This document shows, piece after piece, positions 33,549 to 52,886 of a DNA stretch of 64,000 nt (its first letter is position 1; every line of letters begins with the position of its first letter). The DNA lies in NCBI GenBank assembly GCA_028551475.1, contig CM052360.1, positions 1,910,501 through 1,974,500 of the forward strand, read 5' to 3'. The stretch comes from Casuarina equisetifolia (lineage: Eukaryota > Streptophyta > Magnoliopsida > Fagales > Casuarinaceae). The notes below the pieces were generated by a model. That model had not been told where the DNA came from. It searched no databases and saw only the letters and a list, made by a program, of their open reading frames with translations. The position numbers and the translations under genes are program-made.

Positions 33549-36500
33549 ATAATAAGCTCTCTCTGTCCGAGATGGACCCTGCTAGTATCTTATTTCTCGG
33601 TTGGTTTCAATGGAGGAAGGTTTCAAAGGCTAACAGGACCCACATCATTAGGGTCAATAACGAAATTGTGAGATGCCGTTCTTGATTTGGTTCAAATATA
33701 GATGACGAGGCAAAAACTCTGTGTAGATAAGCTTGATGACATTTTGTTTGGACTTTAAGCAAGGCAAAATTGCATGCCTATGGTACTATATTGTAACAAG
33801 TAGCGATGTGTCGCCATCAAAAACTGTTAAGGATTTGATTTTGTATTAACACTAAAAGTCTATTTTGTATTGGTATTATAAATTTCATGATTAAACTTAT
33901 CTTCATGTTTTGATATTCAGTCCGAACTCGTGCAAATTGTTTTTCTCTTTCACTTGAAATTAGATGTCACTTGCAAGCATTAAGATTTTAGCCCACGAAA
34001 GCATCTTATGTGTAGAACAAAGCTTACAACAAAAAATAATATCCTTGAAGTGGAATTTAAATGAAAAAAAAAAAACTCTCCAAGCCTTGAGCTTAGCTTT
34101 TTAATTTAGACTTTTAGACATATCACATATATATGTACAAAGAGAATGTACATAGTCAAAATAAGCTTTTAAGCAAACCTAGAATTACACCAAACACATT
34201 TGAAGTTTTTTTTTGGGGGGGGGGGATTTTGTTTAAGCACTTTCCAATTGACTATGTTCTTTAGAAAAATGATTTCTCTATAAGATTCCCTTTTGGTAGT
34301 TGAATTTTTTTCCCTACATAGTTGCCACTTTACCTCCAATAATCTAAAGATCCAATGCAAGTCATGTTCACAACTTGGACCTTAACAAACTAGTCTTTTA
34401 ACAGAATTTGTTAATTCTAGAAGTTCTTCATTTACTAACTCAATCACATTTTTTCTATTTATTAAAAAGATTCAAAGTCAAATTCAAAAGTTAATTCACG
34501 AGTTAAAGAGATGTTTTTTACATGTAAACATTACTTAATAATTATTTCTTTTTTATGTGAAACCTTTGTTCTTAACATTCTCTTGCACAATGAGCATGCC
34601 TTGACTTAGGGTTGAACGGGTTGAAATAAATACTCTCGCATACCAAAAACGTTTGAAATGTTCAAAGTTAAACAAAAATTAAAAGGGGTCAACCTAACCT
34701 CTAATATATTTAGAAATGATCAAAATCCAACTCAAAAACTAACTAATGAGTTACAGAAATAATTTTTACATCTAAATATTATCTAGGAATCATTTCTTTA
34801 ACATTTGAAGCTTTCATCATTAACACTGCTTACTAAGTGTATTTTACATATGTTGCAAAGAATTCTATATAACATGATGTTCCTTTATCAAACTTCATGA
34901 CTGTTCATAGCTTACTAGCTAGAGTTGATTCTTTGGGCTTCTACATCCATACTAGTCCTAGTATTTGAGTTGAATGTTTCCCATTGCATATATGCGTTCT
35001 ATTTCACTTTCCACAATCTTAGTCTACATATAGTTATAGAAAAAATTTCCCCCAGTATTTGGTTTGAATTTGAATTTTGACCTTTGACCAAACAATACAC
35101 GACCCATGTTCACCATAGTTGAACAAGCAGATGGATTTCTTCAACCTTTGTCCACAAGACTTCATATGTCTTTATCCATTTTCTACTGTTATCCTCATAT
35201 TACTCAGAACTTCAAACCTCTCACAGTCGCAATCAGTTATACATGACCAGCAAAGAACATACCTACCTTGCCCTGAAAGTCACTAACCTCTAGCCCGGAT
35301 GATGGGTTGCTTATATCGTAACTTTTCTTGTATACAAATAAAACCGTAAACAAAGTTGTCCGGTCATAAGTACCATCCAAATGTGACCCAATTCCTAACT
35401 ATCTTCCTATTCAGCTCATCTGGGCAAAGGAGAAAACTATAAATTGGTCTTTCATCCCTTTCTATGGGCGCAGAATTAGTAAATAAGACATCCTAGATAC
35501 TCCTTTCTGCTTTTTCATTATCCAAATTTCCTACTCAGAATCACTTTGGAAACTTGTTCAGTTCCTTAGACCACTTCTGCTCCCAAATTCTCGATCTTTA
35601 TCATACCTTATCCATTTTCCCCCTCAATTCCACAACACCGCACTATATTGAATAAAGGTGGATACTCATACCCTTACTTCCATCTTGTCTTTAATTGCTT
35701 CTGCTTGAACTTCTTCCTAATGCTTTAACTTTATTTTCACCTCACAATTCTTCTATGCTTTTATCATAAGTTTTTAAGCCAAAGCCAAAATTTGGGTATA
35801 ATAAATACTCCAGTAACTTATATCAGGACATTCTAATATATTGAATGAAGTGAAAAATGATTAAGGATTTTGAGAATGTGCAATAAAGAACTAGATTGAA
35901 TACTTCAACAACCATACACATGTAAGAGTAAGAATGGTTATTGCAAATTATAAACTTAGAATTTTCTTTAATGACAATAATTCATGAATTTAATAGAAGT
36001 AGTGAAAATAGTAATCTTGATGATGAAATAAATAAATTTTCACTCAATTTCTAATTTTCTTTAATGACAATAATTTGTGAATTCATCATGAAATAAATAA
36101 ACAAATATGATAATGAAAAATTAAATTAATCATTCAAAAAAATACATGTATCAGTGAATCTCAAACATTAGCTTTACTGCTCAACATGTCTTATTAGGGA
36201 GAGAAAATGTCATTTAAGACAAAATTCAGTGGCTTTTGTCCCTGACTTAACTTTGTCAAAGGAAAATATATGATTTTCGTTAATGCCACCTACCTTACAT
36301 ACCTAGTATTAATCAAGAAATCCAGTGCCACAAGGATCTCTAATCTAAATTGCACAATGTAAAAGGTGATTTGAGGCTCTTAATGAATTTTATATCAAGA
36401 ATTGATGTGGTGAACTCAGAATGCGTCCTACATAGTATAATGCAGAGCTAAGACTTCACTAAAGAAAAATGAAGTGAACTTCAATGATTAAAACACTGAG

Positions 36501-36623
36501 AGTAGGATACAAAAGTGGTCCTGGAAGTAGTAATTCTTAGTTACCACTAGGAAGAACCACTTTGAACTCAAGTTAGTTAGACTTACTCTAATGGGATTAA
36601 AAGCATTCAAGAGAATGTCACAA

Positions 36624-38672
36624 TTATAGTTCAAACAAGCCATTCTTGTAGCATACCATCCAATCTGAATCCCTTGAAGTAACAAGGCCATCTCCATCAG
36701 TACTTATGGATTCTGCGCAAGAATGTCGTATCTGAGAAGGAAACTGTTTTTTACCTTTCCTGTCAATTGTTGGTACGTGATCTACAAATTCAGTAGAAGT
36801 AGGCTTGTTTGGTATCACCGGATCACCAGCTAATTCAACATTGCCCTCTGCACTCTGATGGGATTTTAACTGTTCATCACTGCAGTCATTGGCATCTTCC
36901 TCTTCATCTGACAAGCATCTGCAACAATCGAATTCATCCATCTCATAAATCCGGCTCACTAATCCTTCCCTCCATGATATTCTCGTCTGTGATTGTGACA
37001 CATTATCTGAAGTAGAATTAGAAAGCCAAGAATCCCGTTCAACTAAAACTTTCAGAAAATGGGTAAGATCAACAGAGTTGGAACAAGTGGTTAGACAATC
37101 AAAGTGGAAACTTGAGTCAACAGGATCCACAATTGACTCGTGGTTGTTGGGAGATAAACTTGTCAGTCGAAGAACTTCAGCCACTGAGTTGATTTCAGAT
37201 TCGAAGTGATCTTTCTTGTAAATGTCCTCATTTAACCATGATAGGTCACCAAGTCTACCTGAGCTTGGGTCTGATTGAGGAGTTCGCATAACGTTTCCTC
37301 CACTCAAAGAGTCCATGGAGAAAGGAGAATTCTCACCTTCAAGATCATAACGATTTACCTTACTGTCTCTTAATGTAACAGCCTCCCAACCAGGTCTTGC
37401 ATGTGGAGAAGACATAATGGGTAATCCTTCTAATTCAGGAAGTCCATCCGGAGAAATTAAAGAATTACTTCTTCTTCTACGACTATTACAGGTAGTAGTT
37501 GTATTACTATTGTTACATACGTGTGAAGAAAACCCATGACCAGGTGAAGGTGAGGAAGAAGAATGGCGTATGGCAGAACCTTCTAAACTCCGAAATTTAC
37601 ATGACCCATTTTCAGAAGTCTCATGATCCTCATCATTTTCATCACACGGAGATAGAAGCCAATGCATTGATGCCTCAGCAGGTTCAGGGATCACAATCGA
37701 ATCATCAACATTCCCCATAATATTTCCTTCATCATCATTATCATCATCAAAACTATCAAAAGGTTTAACTTTACCAAAGGAAGAATCGTTGCCTTCAACA
37801 GCAAGGATCCCTCTAGGCCTGCATTTCCTCTTGTCAACGACACCACAAACAATGTGGCCAGCACCATAACAAGCAGGCGTTATCGTGTTCGACACCACGG
37901 ATGTTCCACATTGTATCTCAGGCGACACAGAGACCAGAGCAGGAGGTGTCTTAGTATCACTCCTATTTGAGCCCTCCTCCATAACCGTACTAGCTTCAGA
38001 GTTCAAACCTCGCCCACTGGCTGTCTTACTCAAAGGAGTACAAGCTGCATCAGCTTCCCATCGTTTGAGTTCAGTGGCCTCGCCAAACGCCCCCACTGGG
38101 CCTTCTCCTTCAGACCTATTACCCAGCTTATTAGCAGAATCGCCACTGTTCTTCGGAACTGAAGAACTTCCCAACATTTTTTCAATTCTTGATCTGGAAT
38201 TTTTACTCGATTGCCACTGGTACAGGCAAGGGGGGTTTTTCTTAAGCTTATGAGCTTTCTGTACTATGGACCTATTTGTGTTTTCCTCCACTGTTGATTT
38301 TGACATTTTGTTCTCCTTTGACGCCCTAGATTTGGATAACTTAGAAGCCCTAGCAATAGGAGCTGATTTGGGGATCTTTGAAAGGGTTTTGGGTCTCCCA
38401 ATAGGAGTTTTCCTATTAGAACCAGAAGAAGAAGATGACGAAGAAGAATGTTGAGAACGAAAGAACCTGAGGCATCCTCTTGGAGCTTCAATGGAAAGAG
38501 ACGAATCCTCGCTGCAATTGCTATTGCTGCTGCTGTAAATGACATTTCGCTCCCGTAACGGGTTGCGCGGCGGACTCAGCTTCTTCTTCCTGTTACAGCT
38601 CCCTTCGATCTTCCGCGATACAACCGCCGGAGACGGTTTCTTTACGATCTTAGACGAGAACGTCCCGTTCAT
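36624..38672 (-). CDS. Plant-specific Ser-rich 682-aa protein (ACI1/TRM-like)
   Basis: A single uninterrupted exon runs from ATG 38672. The N-terminal ~150 residues are basic and Ser/Lys-rich (SRKIEGSCNRKKKLSPP, a nine-Ser run, IGRPKTLSKIPKSAPIARAS) and suggest a nuclear or cytoskeleton-associated protein. Acidic sections follow (FDSFDDDNDDEGN). Likely conserved short motifs are MHWLLSPCDENDED (about 336-349), SLISPDGLPELEGLPIMSSP, FSMDSLSGGNVMRTPQSDPS and, near the C-terminus, ISWREGLVSRIYEMDEFDCCRCLSDEEED. The last resembles my memory of ALC-interacting protein 1 and related TON1-recruiting-motif proteins. There is no enzyme domain or membrane span. Its place between the 108-aa gene and ITPK4 fits an Arabidopsis homologue near At2g43990 (memory). 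The biochemical role is not known to me. Confidence 0.82.
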   Translation of the reverse strand: MNGTFSSKIVKKPSPAVVSRKIEGSCNRKKKLSPPRNPLRERNVIYSSSNSNCSEDSSLSIEAPRGCLRFFRSQHSSSSSSSSGSNRKTPIGRPKTLSKIPKSAPIARASKLSKSRASKENKMSKSTVEENTNRSIVQKAHKLKKNPPCLYQWQSSKNSRSRIEKMLGSSSVPKNSGDSANKLGNRSEGEGPVGAFGEATELKRWEADAACTPLSKTASGRGLNSEASTVMEEGSNRSDTKTPPALVSVSPEIQCGTSVVSNTITPACYGAGHIVCGVVDKRKCRPRGILAVEGNDSSFGKVKPFDSFDDDNDDEGNIMGNVDDSIVIPEPAEASMHWLLSPCDENDEDHETSENGSCKFRSLEGSAIRHSSSSPSPGHGFSSHVCNNSNTTTTCNSRRRRSNSLISPDGLPELEGLPIMSSPHARPGWEAVTLRDSKVNRYDLEGENSPFSMDSLSGGNVMRTPQSDPSSGRLGDLSWLNEDIYKKDHFESEINSVAEVLRLTSLSPNNHESIVDPVDSSFHFDCLTTCSNSVDLTHFLKVLVERDSWLSNSTSDNVSQSQTRISWREGLVSRIYEMDEFDCCRCLSDEEEDANDCSDEQLKSHQSAEGNVELAGDPVIPNKPTSTEFVDHVPTIDRKGKKQFPSQIRHSCAESISTDGDGLVTSRDSDWMVCYKNGLFEL

Positions 38673-40117
38673 CTTCCAAAGAGACTGAGAGTCGACGGGG
38701 AACAGAAGCTCTACCGCTACACTTTACCGTTGCTGCTACGCTTGGTCAAATTATTTGAAAATGAAAGCGGCGGAAGGGGAGGCAACGTTGTGCTTTGGCT
38801 TTTTTACCCTCATCCTTGCTCCAAAATCCGATGCAATACCGTCCTCCGGTCCTTATAACCGAGGGCAGAAGAGTATTTCAACACCAGTCAGCTCGCTGGC
38901 CGAAGCCCTCAGCTCCACAGTTCCCCAAGCTATCTTCTTGCTCCGGCGACGGCAAACTCCTTTCTGGCAAATTTCAAACGCAGGAACAACTTAACACCGA
39001 GAAAGAAAAATATCACGGTGGACTGCCAAAGGGCTTGGCTTCCGATCTGGAAATGCGAATATTCCGACGCCGACCAATCTCGTACTACTGGTGAAGTTGT
39101 GACTAGTAGGTGGTGTGATATGACTTTAGAAGCCGAGAAATTCTCCAATTCGTCGGAAGTCAGAAAGCTTGCCACGAATGGCATCGGACCGTTATCTTTA
39201 ACAAAATTTAATAACCATGCTTATATCATTAAGAAATCAATCTTTCCTTTGTAAACTACTTTTCTATTTCTTTATATTTTTTATGATAGACTTTAACAAA
39301 CTCCTTACCTTAAGCATAGAAGAACAATTTTCCATGACGATATTTATTTAAAAGATAAGAGACTAAAGATAATATCTACATTTTTAATAAACTTTAATTT
39401 TACATTGTTTATTTAACACTACTTTCATAATTAAATATCATAAACTAGTATGAGTTGGGACCAATTTAAAGCTTGGGATAAGGGTTTGTGAAGCATAGAG
39501 TCAAGCTGAAAATAATTAAAAAATTAAAGATTCAATTAAAAAGTTAATTTCAAGGTTATGTGTTAGTGTTTACTTAAATTTTATTTTAAAAAATTTATTT
39601 TTTATCATAAAATTTATAAAATTTAACATTTATTCCGTATAAACTCTCTTTATTAAAAAAAATATTTTCTTACGAAACTTCTTAAGACATGTTTTTTAAC
39701 TTATATTTATTATATATGAACAGAATGTAATAAAAGATAATTTTATAATAAAACAATTTACATTTCAATTTTGTTTGGTAAAATAATATAAATTATAAGA
39801 GTCATGGGAGTTGGATAAAACAAACTAAACAAACACTTTAATATAATGTTAACTGCTAAATAAAATAAAAGCTTACTCAACGGTTAAACAATCCTTCTTT
39901 TTACTTGTGATTTACTGAAACGAAGATCTTGCTTAGTGAAGGCGCTAGGTTTACTGTGGCTCAGCTCGGTTTACCGACCAGTTACATTTTTCAAATAATT
40001 GAGAACCATATTTTAAGCCATTATTTTTTTGAAACCGATCACGTTCCACATGCTCCCCAATAAAATATTTTCAACCGATCGATCCGCAGTAGTGCTCCCC
40101 AGTACGCATCATCCGCC
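38673..40117. other. Divergent promoter region, including a GC-richer open segment
   Basis: This lies between the start of the 682-aa gene (minus) and URH1 (plus). About 38755-39200 is GC-richer, with overlapping open frames in several phases (plus 38795-39094, plus 39018-39254, minus 38930-39184), none recognised. From 39200 to 40000 it is AT-rich, with a segment near 39520-39640 similar to the repeat debris at 34.5 kb. Confidence 0.45.
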
Positions 40118-43100
40118 ATGGCAGCTCCACCGAAGAAGATCATCATCGACACCGACCCCGGGATCGGTAATCCAGCCTTTTGTTTTCCAAATGAATCCCG
40201 TTTTCTTGGAGCAATTTCTGTAACTTAGAGAAATCATCTGGTTGTGCGAGATTTCTATGTTTCATGGATTCTTCTGCATGTTTGATAGTAAATCACAAAG
40301 TGATATCGCCTGATTCTAAGATTTCATGTCGAAGAAGTCATGCATGCTCTGTTTTGTTGACTGAAAATGTAGCGGCGGATGAATGAGATGGAGTTGTAAT
40401 CGAATCACTGATTTCTTATCATTTGGGAACCCAAAAACACGATAACTACGTTCTGTTTCGTAGCTGGGCAAATGGGTTTCCATTAATTTATGGTCTTTTG
40501 TTCATAATTTTCCATTAATGGATGGTTCGAGAACTTTGTAATCGTGTTACTGTGACGCCATGTGAATTGGTGATGCATGCAGATGATGCCATGGCCATTT
40601 TCCTGGCATTACGGTCGCCAGAGGTGGAGGTGATTGGACTTACTACTATATACGGGAATCTTTATACGACCCTGGCTACGAGAAATGCCTTGCATTTGGT
40701 ATAGTTAAAAGAGGTTCATTCCATTAGTCGAATTTTAAATCTACATGTGTTATGATTCCTTTTCACACTTTCTTTAAATAAATTGAGTACGGTTTTCAGA
40801 ACTACCCTATTTTTCTTTCTTCTGAAACTTGCTGTGTTAACTCTTCCCATTTGTTTATGGCGTAGCTTGAAGTTGCTGGAAGAACTGATATCCCGGTGGC
40901 TGAAGGATCTCAAGTCACAATTATTGTATGTACAGACTGTAAACATTATCCATGGAGTAGCGGTTCATTTTTGTATCTTCTGACAATTTCATGACTTCTA
41001 TTTTTAAGTGTTGTTTTTGCTTTTCTCTTATGTGCATGTGCGTAGTCACAGAAACTATTAAAGAGAAGAAGGATCTGCAAACTCGTATATCCCTCATGTT
41101 TACAAAAAACATCTATTATATTCTTTCGATACTCTCATATGCCTCGTTATCATAAAAAGCATCTACTTGACTGAGTCACACCGCTTTATGACATGTGATC
41201 CTTGTTTAAATTTGTAAAGTATGAATGAAACTGAAACCTGAGATTCCCCTTTGTCAAAGTTGTATGACAGAAAAAGGAAAGAAAGAAGCTTCTTTTCTTT
41301 TTCACTTTGAAGGACTCGTTTCTGTTTCTTTTTTCACAATAGATTATTCTCCATTAGAAAATCGATTTTAAGCTGCTGACATCTCTGAAGAAGCTGATTT
41401 CGAGTTTACATGGCAGCTAAGCCTGTTTGAAACAGAATTATGTTGTAGATTATGTATTTCTAGTCTCATTGTTGCATCTCTTTTGGCACCACTTCTACTC
41501 ATAAAGCATTCAAGTACAAGTAGACAGTGCTGTATAATTTTAGTTTTCTTGGTCACCTATTCATTTCATCTTTATTTCCTTGCAGAATGGTACAAAACTT
41601 CGTATTGCTGATTTTGTCCATGGTACGGATGGGCTTGGCAATCAAAATTTCCCTCCACCAAAAGGAAAGCCTATTAAGCAGACAGCAGCTGCTTTTCTCA
41701 TTGAGCAAGCAAACCTTTATCCTGGAGAAGTTACAGTTGTGGCACTCGGCCCACTTACAAATGTTGCATTGGTTAGATATCTTGATCATTTGTGTGGTCC
41801 CTAATATTGAATGTTATGGATTATGTTTAAGTAAGATTACTCACTGATATAGGCTATTCAACAAGATCCTTCATTTTCAAAGAATATCAGGCAAATTGTT
41901 CTTCTTGGAGGTGCTTTTGCTGTAAATGGGAATGTGAATCCTGCAGCAGAGGCCAATGTAAGTTTCTTAAAATCTATGTATTTGGCTCTGGTTTCCAACG
42001 CATAAAGCCATATTGTGTGTAGCTCTGTGATCTATCAAACTTGCATGCCCTTAAAACCTGCAAATGGGTTTTGGTCATCCACTTTTATGTGGTCAAAGTT
42101 GTATCTACCTACTTATGGAGAGGAAGAAGGATACAAGTGGATTCTTGATCTAGTGACTTACTCTCTTCTTGAGCTAACTATCAAGACCAGGTTTCTTTGA
42201 CAACAGAATCTTGGAAATCCTATTCTTATAAGCTCACTAGGTTCTTGACCTTATAACCTCACAAGAAGCTTTGATCATGGAGTTTCAGAAACATTGTGTG
42301 TTGTTTTAACTTGCATAGATCTTTACTACTATCCTTGATATCATTCACTTACGTACTTGTCCTACCCTCTTCTCACTTCTCTCCCTCCCTCTTCCACTCT
42401 GACATTTCTTTTTGAACAGATTTTTGGCGATCCAGATGCTGCAGACATTGTATTTACAAGTGGGGCAGATGTCTTAGCTGTGGGCATAAATGTTACCCAT
42501 CAAGTTGTCTTGTCAGGTACTCTTAGGCAGATTAGTGTTACTCATGCTTAATTGTGATTGTGTTAATTAAGGTTTGTTATTATTTTCTGTCGATGCCTTC
42601 TAACTCATATCCTCATACTTCCATTGAATTATATGGATTCTTGTCTGCAGTTGGTAAATTTAGAGCCTTATGCTCAAAGTAGACTCTATCCTCCAGTCAT
42701 TACAATTTTCTATTCTTTTATTCGTCCTTTGTCATATGGATGAATAGCCTATTAAATTAGGTTCTGTCCTATTTTCAAAGCCCACTTTTGTTATCTTAAT
42801 AATTATCATCCAGGTTTTTTTTGTCAATTATCTCATCATCAAACCAATAGTTATTTCTTCTCATTGTAAGGTAAAATATATTCTCAAAGGCATGCAGTTT
42901 CCCATAAATCATCTCAAATTGACTGAATTTTCATAAACCTTATTCCACCACTTGATACTGCTAGAGATTGAGCAGAAACATGAAGAAACGCCCCATCTCT
43001 GCTTTTGTGAGATATTACGTCTTATTCAAAAGCATGTTTATAACCTTTTATCCAGGATGTTCTTATGCTTCTGCGTACTCATAACAAATTAAAATACATT

Positions 43101-43956
43101 GTCGGTTTGTTGGTGGAGTTGCCCATTAGAGTATCAAATGAATACTTAAAAGTTATAATTCTTACATGATTTTATTGTTTTCTTCTTTCACGTTGCGACT
43201 TTTCTTTAATCAATTTTGAACACTATAGATGTCGATAGAGAAGAGTTGGCAAGGTCAGATGGACAATTTGCCCAGTACTTGTGCAAGATTTTAGAGGTTT
43301 ACTTCGCTTATCATCGTGATGCATACAGGACAAAAGGTTTGTCTACTTCCCAATGATTACACAATGCTTTGTAGTCGATAGGCTATCATATAATTGACTG
43401 ATGATGGTTTTCACCCTGCTGTAGGAGTTTACCTTCATGATCCAACAGCCCTACTTGCTGCCGTTGATCCTTCACTTTTCACTCTCACTGAAGGTGTTGT
43501 TAGAGTCCAGACCTGTGGCATCACAAGGGGACTGACAATATTATACAACAAACAGAAAAGGTATGATGACTTGAAATCAGCCCCTGGATTGGCTTGGTTG
43601 AAATGATTTAATATTTCACATTGGGATGCCGATATAATCGTTAACTAGATGGTTTGAAAGTGTAGAATTAAACTTGTTGGTTGATATCCTTAAGTCATTA
43701 ACCCACATGATAAAAGAGAAGAAAAAAGTAAGTCATTTGAACCAACTTTACCGCACTGAATGCCACTTTGGAAGTAAGGAAAAGAAGAAAAGGACCCTGT
43801 TTTCATGTTGAGAGTCATTTGCTTCTACTTTCTGTGCCATGAACCAGATTTGGTGAAGTCACTGAATGGACTGATAAGCCAACAGTGAAGGTTGCCGTCA
43901 CCGTTGATGCTCCGGCCGTCGTCAAGTTGCTCATGGACCGCCTTATCCATTCCTGA
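40118..43956 (+). CDS. URH1: Uridine nucleosidase (inosine-uridine preferring nucleoside hydrolase)
   Basis: It hydrolyses uridine (and in plants also xanthosine or inosine) to base and ribose in cytosolic nucleoside salvage and breakdown. Nine exons: 40118-40166, 40583-40698, 40866-40925, 41586-41771, 41853-41957, 42420-42516, 43229-43336, 43425-43560 and 43848-43956. They give 966 nt, or 321 residues, with all phases consistent. The Ca-binding signature IIIDTDPGIDDAMAI (8-22) is complete with Asp 11, 13, 17 and 18. Also present are LRIADFVHGTDGLGNQNFPPP, VVALGPLTNVAL, IVLLGGAFAVNGNVNPAAEAN, VGINVTHQVVLS, CGITRGLTILYNK and the C-terminal VKVAVTVDAPAVVKLLMDRL. No targeting peptide is seen. 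The start sits in GCCATGG, a strong context. Splitting the DTDPG/DD motif across the exon 1-2 junction is consistent with the family model. Confidence 0.96.
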
Positions 43957-45147
43957 AGTATTTGAAAGACTGATAAATAATTAAGAAAACCATCTCGTGT
44001 GTTCAACTACTTGCCATTGATTCGGCTCTCAGACAATTCCCACATCACATTGGTCCAGTAATTTATAGTTTCTTGTTGCTATTTTTCATGTGGACTCTTG
44101 ATTGTTTGATCACCACCCATATCTTCATCCATCTACTGACAACAATAAGATGACAAATCTCTCTTTCCTGTTGTACTGATGTCCTGCGTGTCCAACTACT
44201 ACAGAAATTCAGTGTCTAGTCCAATGAAGATTGACACCAGGCACCTGATTAAACTGCATTTATGAACCTCTTAGAAATGGAAAAGAGGCTGTCTTTGTGG
44301 GAGCGTTTGTCTTAAAAAAGATTTATCTTTTAGGTATTACAAAGTCTAACCATTTCACAAAAGTTAGCTTAAAAGGAGGGACACATTTATTACATATAAA
44401 TTACTCTATACACTCATATCTTAACAAAGGAATATAACTTTATATTAAATTTTAACATGTTTTTTCACTGCAAGGGTTCAACTTAGACCATATTGTGATA
44501 TCATTTTTATTGTCTGGATTTTAATCCATATCCGTAGAAATGTTAAGGGAGGGAGGGCTAGATTCTAATACCATGAAAAAAAAACTAAAACTCAGCCAAG
44601 CTTCACACACTAAAAACATTTGGGGGAAAAAAAAAAGAGCTAGATCAAACTTTTATACCATATTGCAAGGTCTAAGTCTACATATAATATAACTCAATAT
44701 TAAGTACATAATTTTATCTTAAAAATTATTCTCAAGGCTTGATTTTGGTAAGTACACTAATTTTCTTTATATGTATATATATATAATATTCTAACTTATT
44801 GGAGGTTTAAGAGGTACACATAATTCTCAAGCTTTAATATATCTTCAGACTTCTAAGAACAGAGCTTCTCACTGAGCTGAAATTAGATCCGTTTCATAGT
44901 TTGCCGGCATTCGGAGTTTTCACGCTAACGAGGATCTCAGGTCCCCAAAGCGCCGAACAAATTGGTTGTAAAGCAAACTAATTGACGTTCCGAATTTCGA
45001 AGTCCGATTCTCGTACACTTTCCCAGAAAAAAAAGATTAAATTTTTAGGACACCCAGAGAAAAAACGAAGACAAAAGCAAAAGTACAGGCTTCACTGTGC
45101 TAAGTATCGACAGAGAGAGTTGGAAGGCGTGAGAGAGTGAAAGAGAG
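43957..45147. other. Intergenic, URH1 3' side and ITPK4 promoter
   Basis: The first ~300 bases are probably URH1 3' UTR. The region 44330-44830 is AT-rich with text resembling dispersed repeat debris elsewhere in the window (for example TCTAAGTCTACATATAATATAACTC). From 44870 the composition becomes more balanced, probably the ITPK4 promoter and leader. There is no other gene. Confidence 0.55.

Positions 45148-52886
<7,739 letters not shown>

Larger units (their letters stand above)
32243..36623. other. Intergenic spacer with repeat debris
   Basis: This holds the promoter side of the 108-aa gene, the short direct repeat at 33179-33290, a possible RNase H-like fragment (33309-33548), a G run (34217-34226) and a diverged pair of similar segments (about 34466-34580 and 34716-34828, spaced ~250 bases). 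Between 35000 and 36480 I see only AT-rich unique-looking sequence with no gene. Confidence 0.5.

Noticed and set aside
36488-36697. Minus-strand frame overlapping the end of the 682-aa gene
   Set aside because: Out of frame with the real gene and without a recognisable product.
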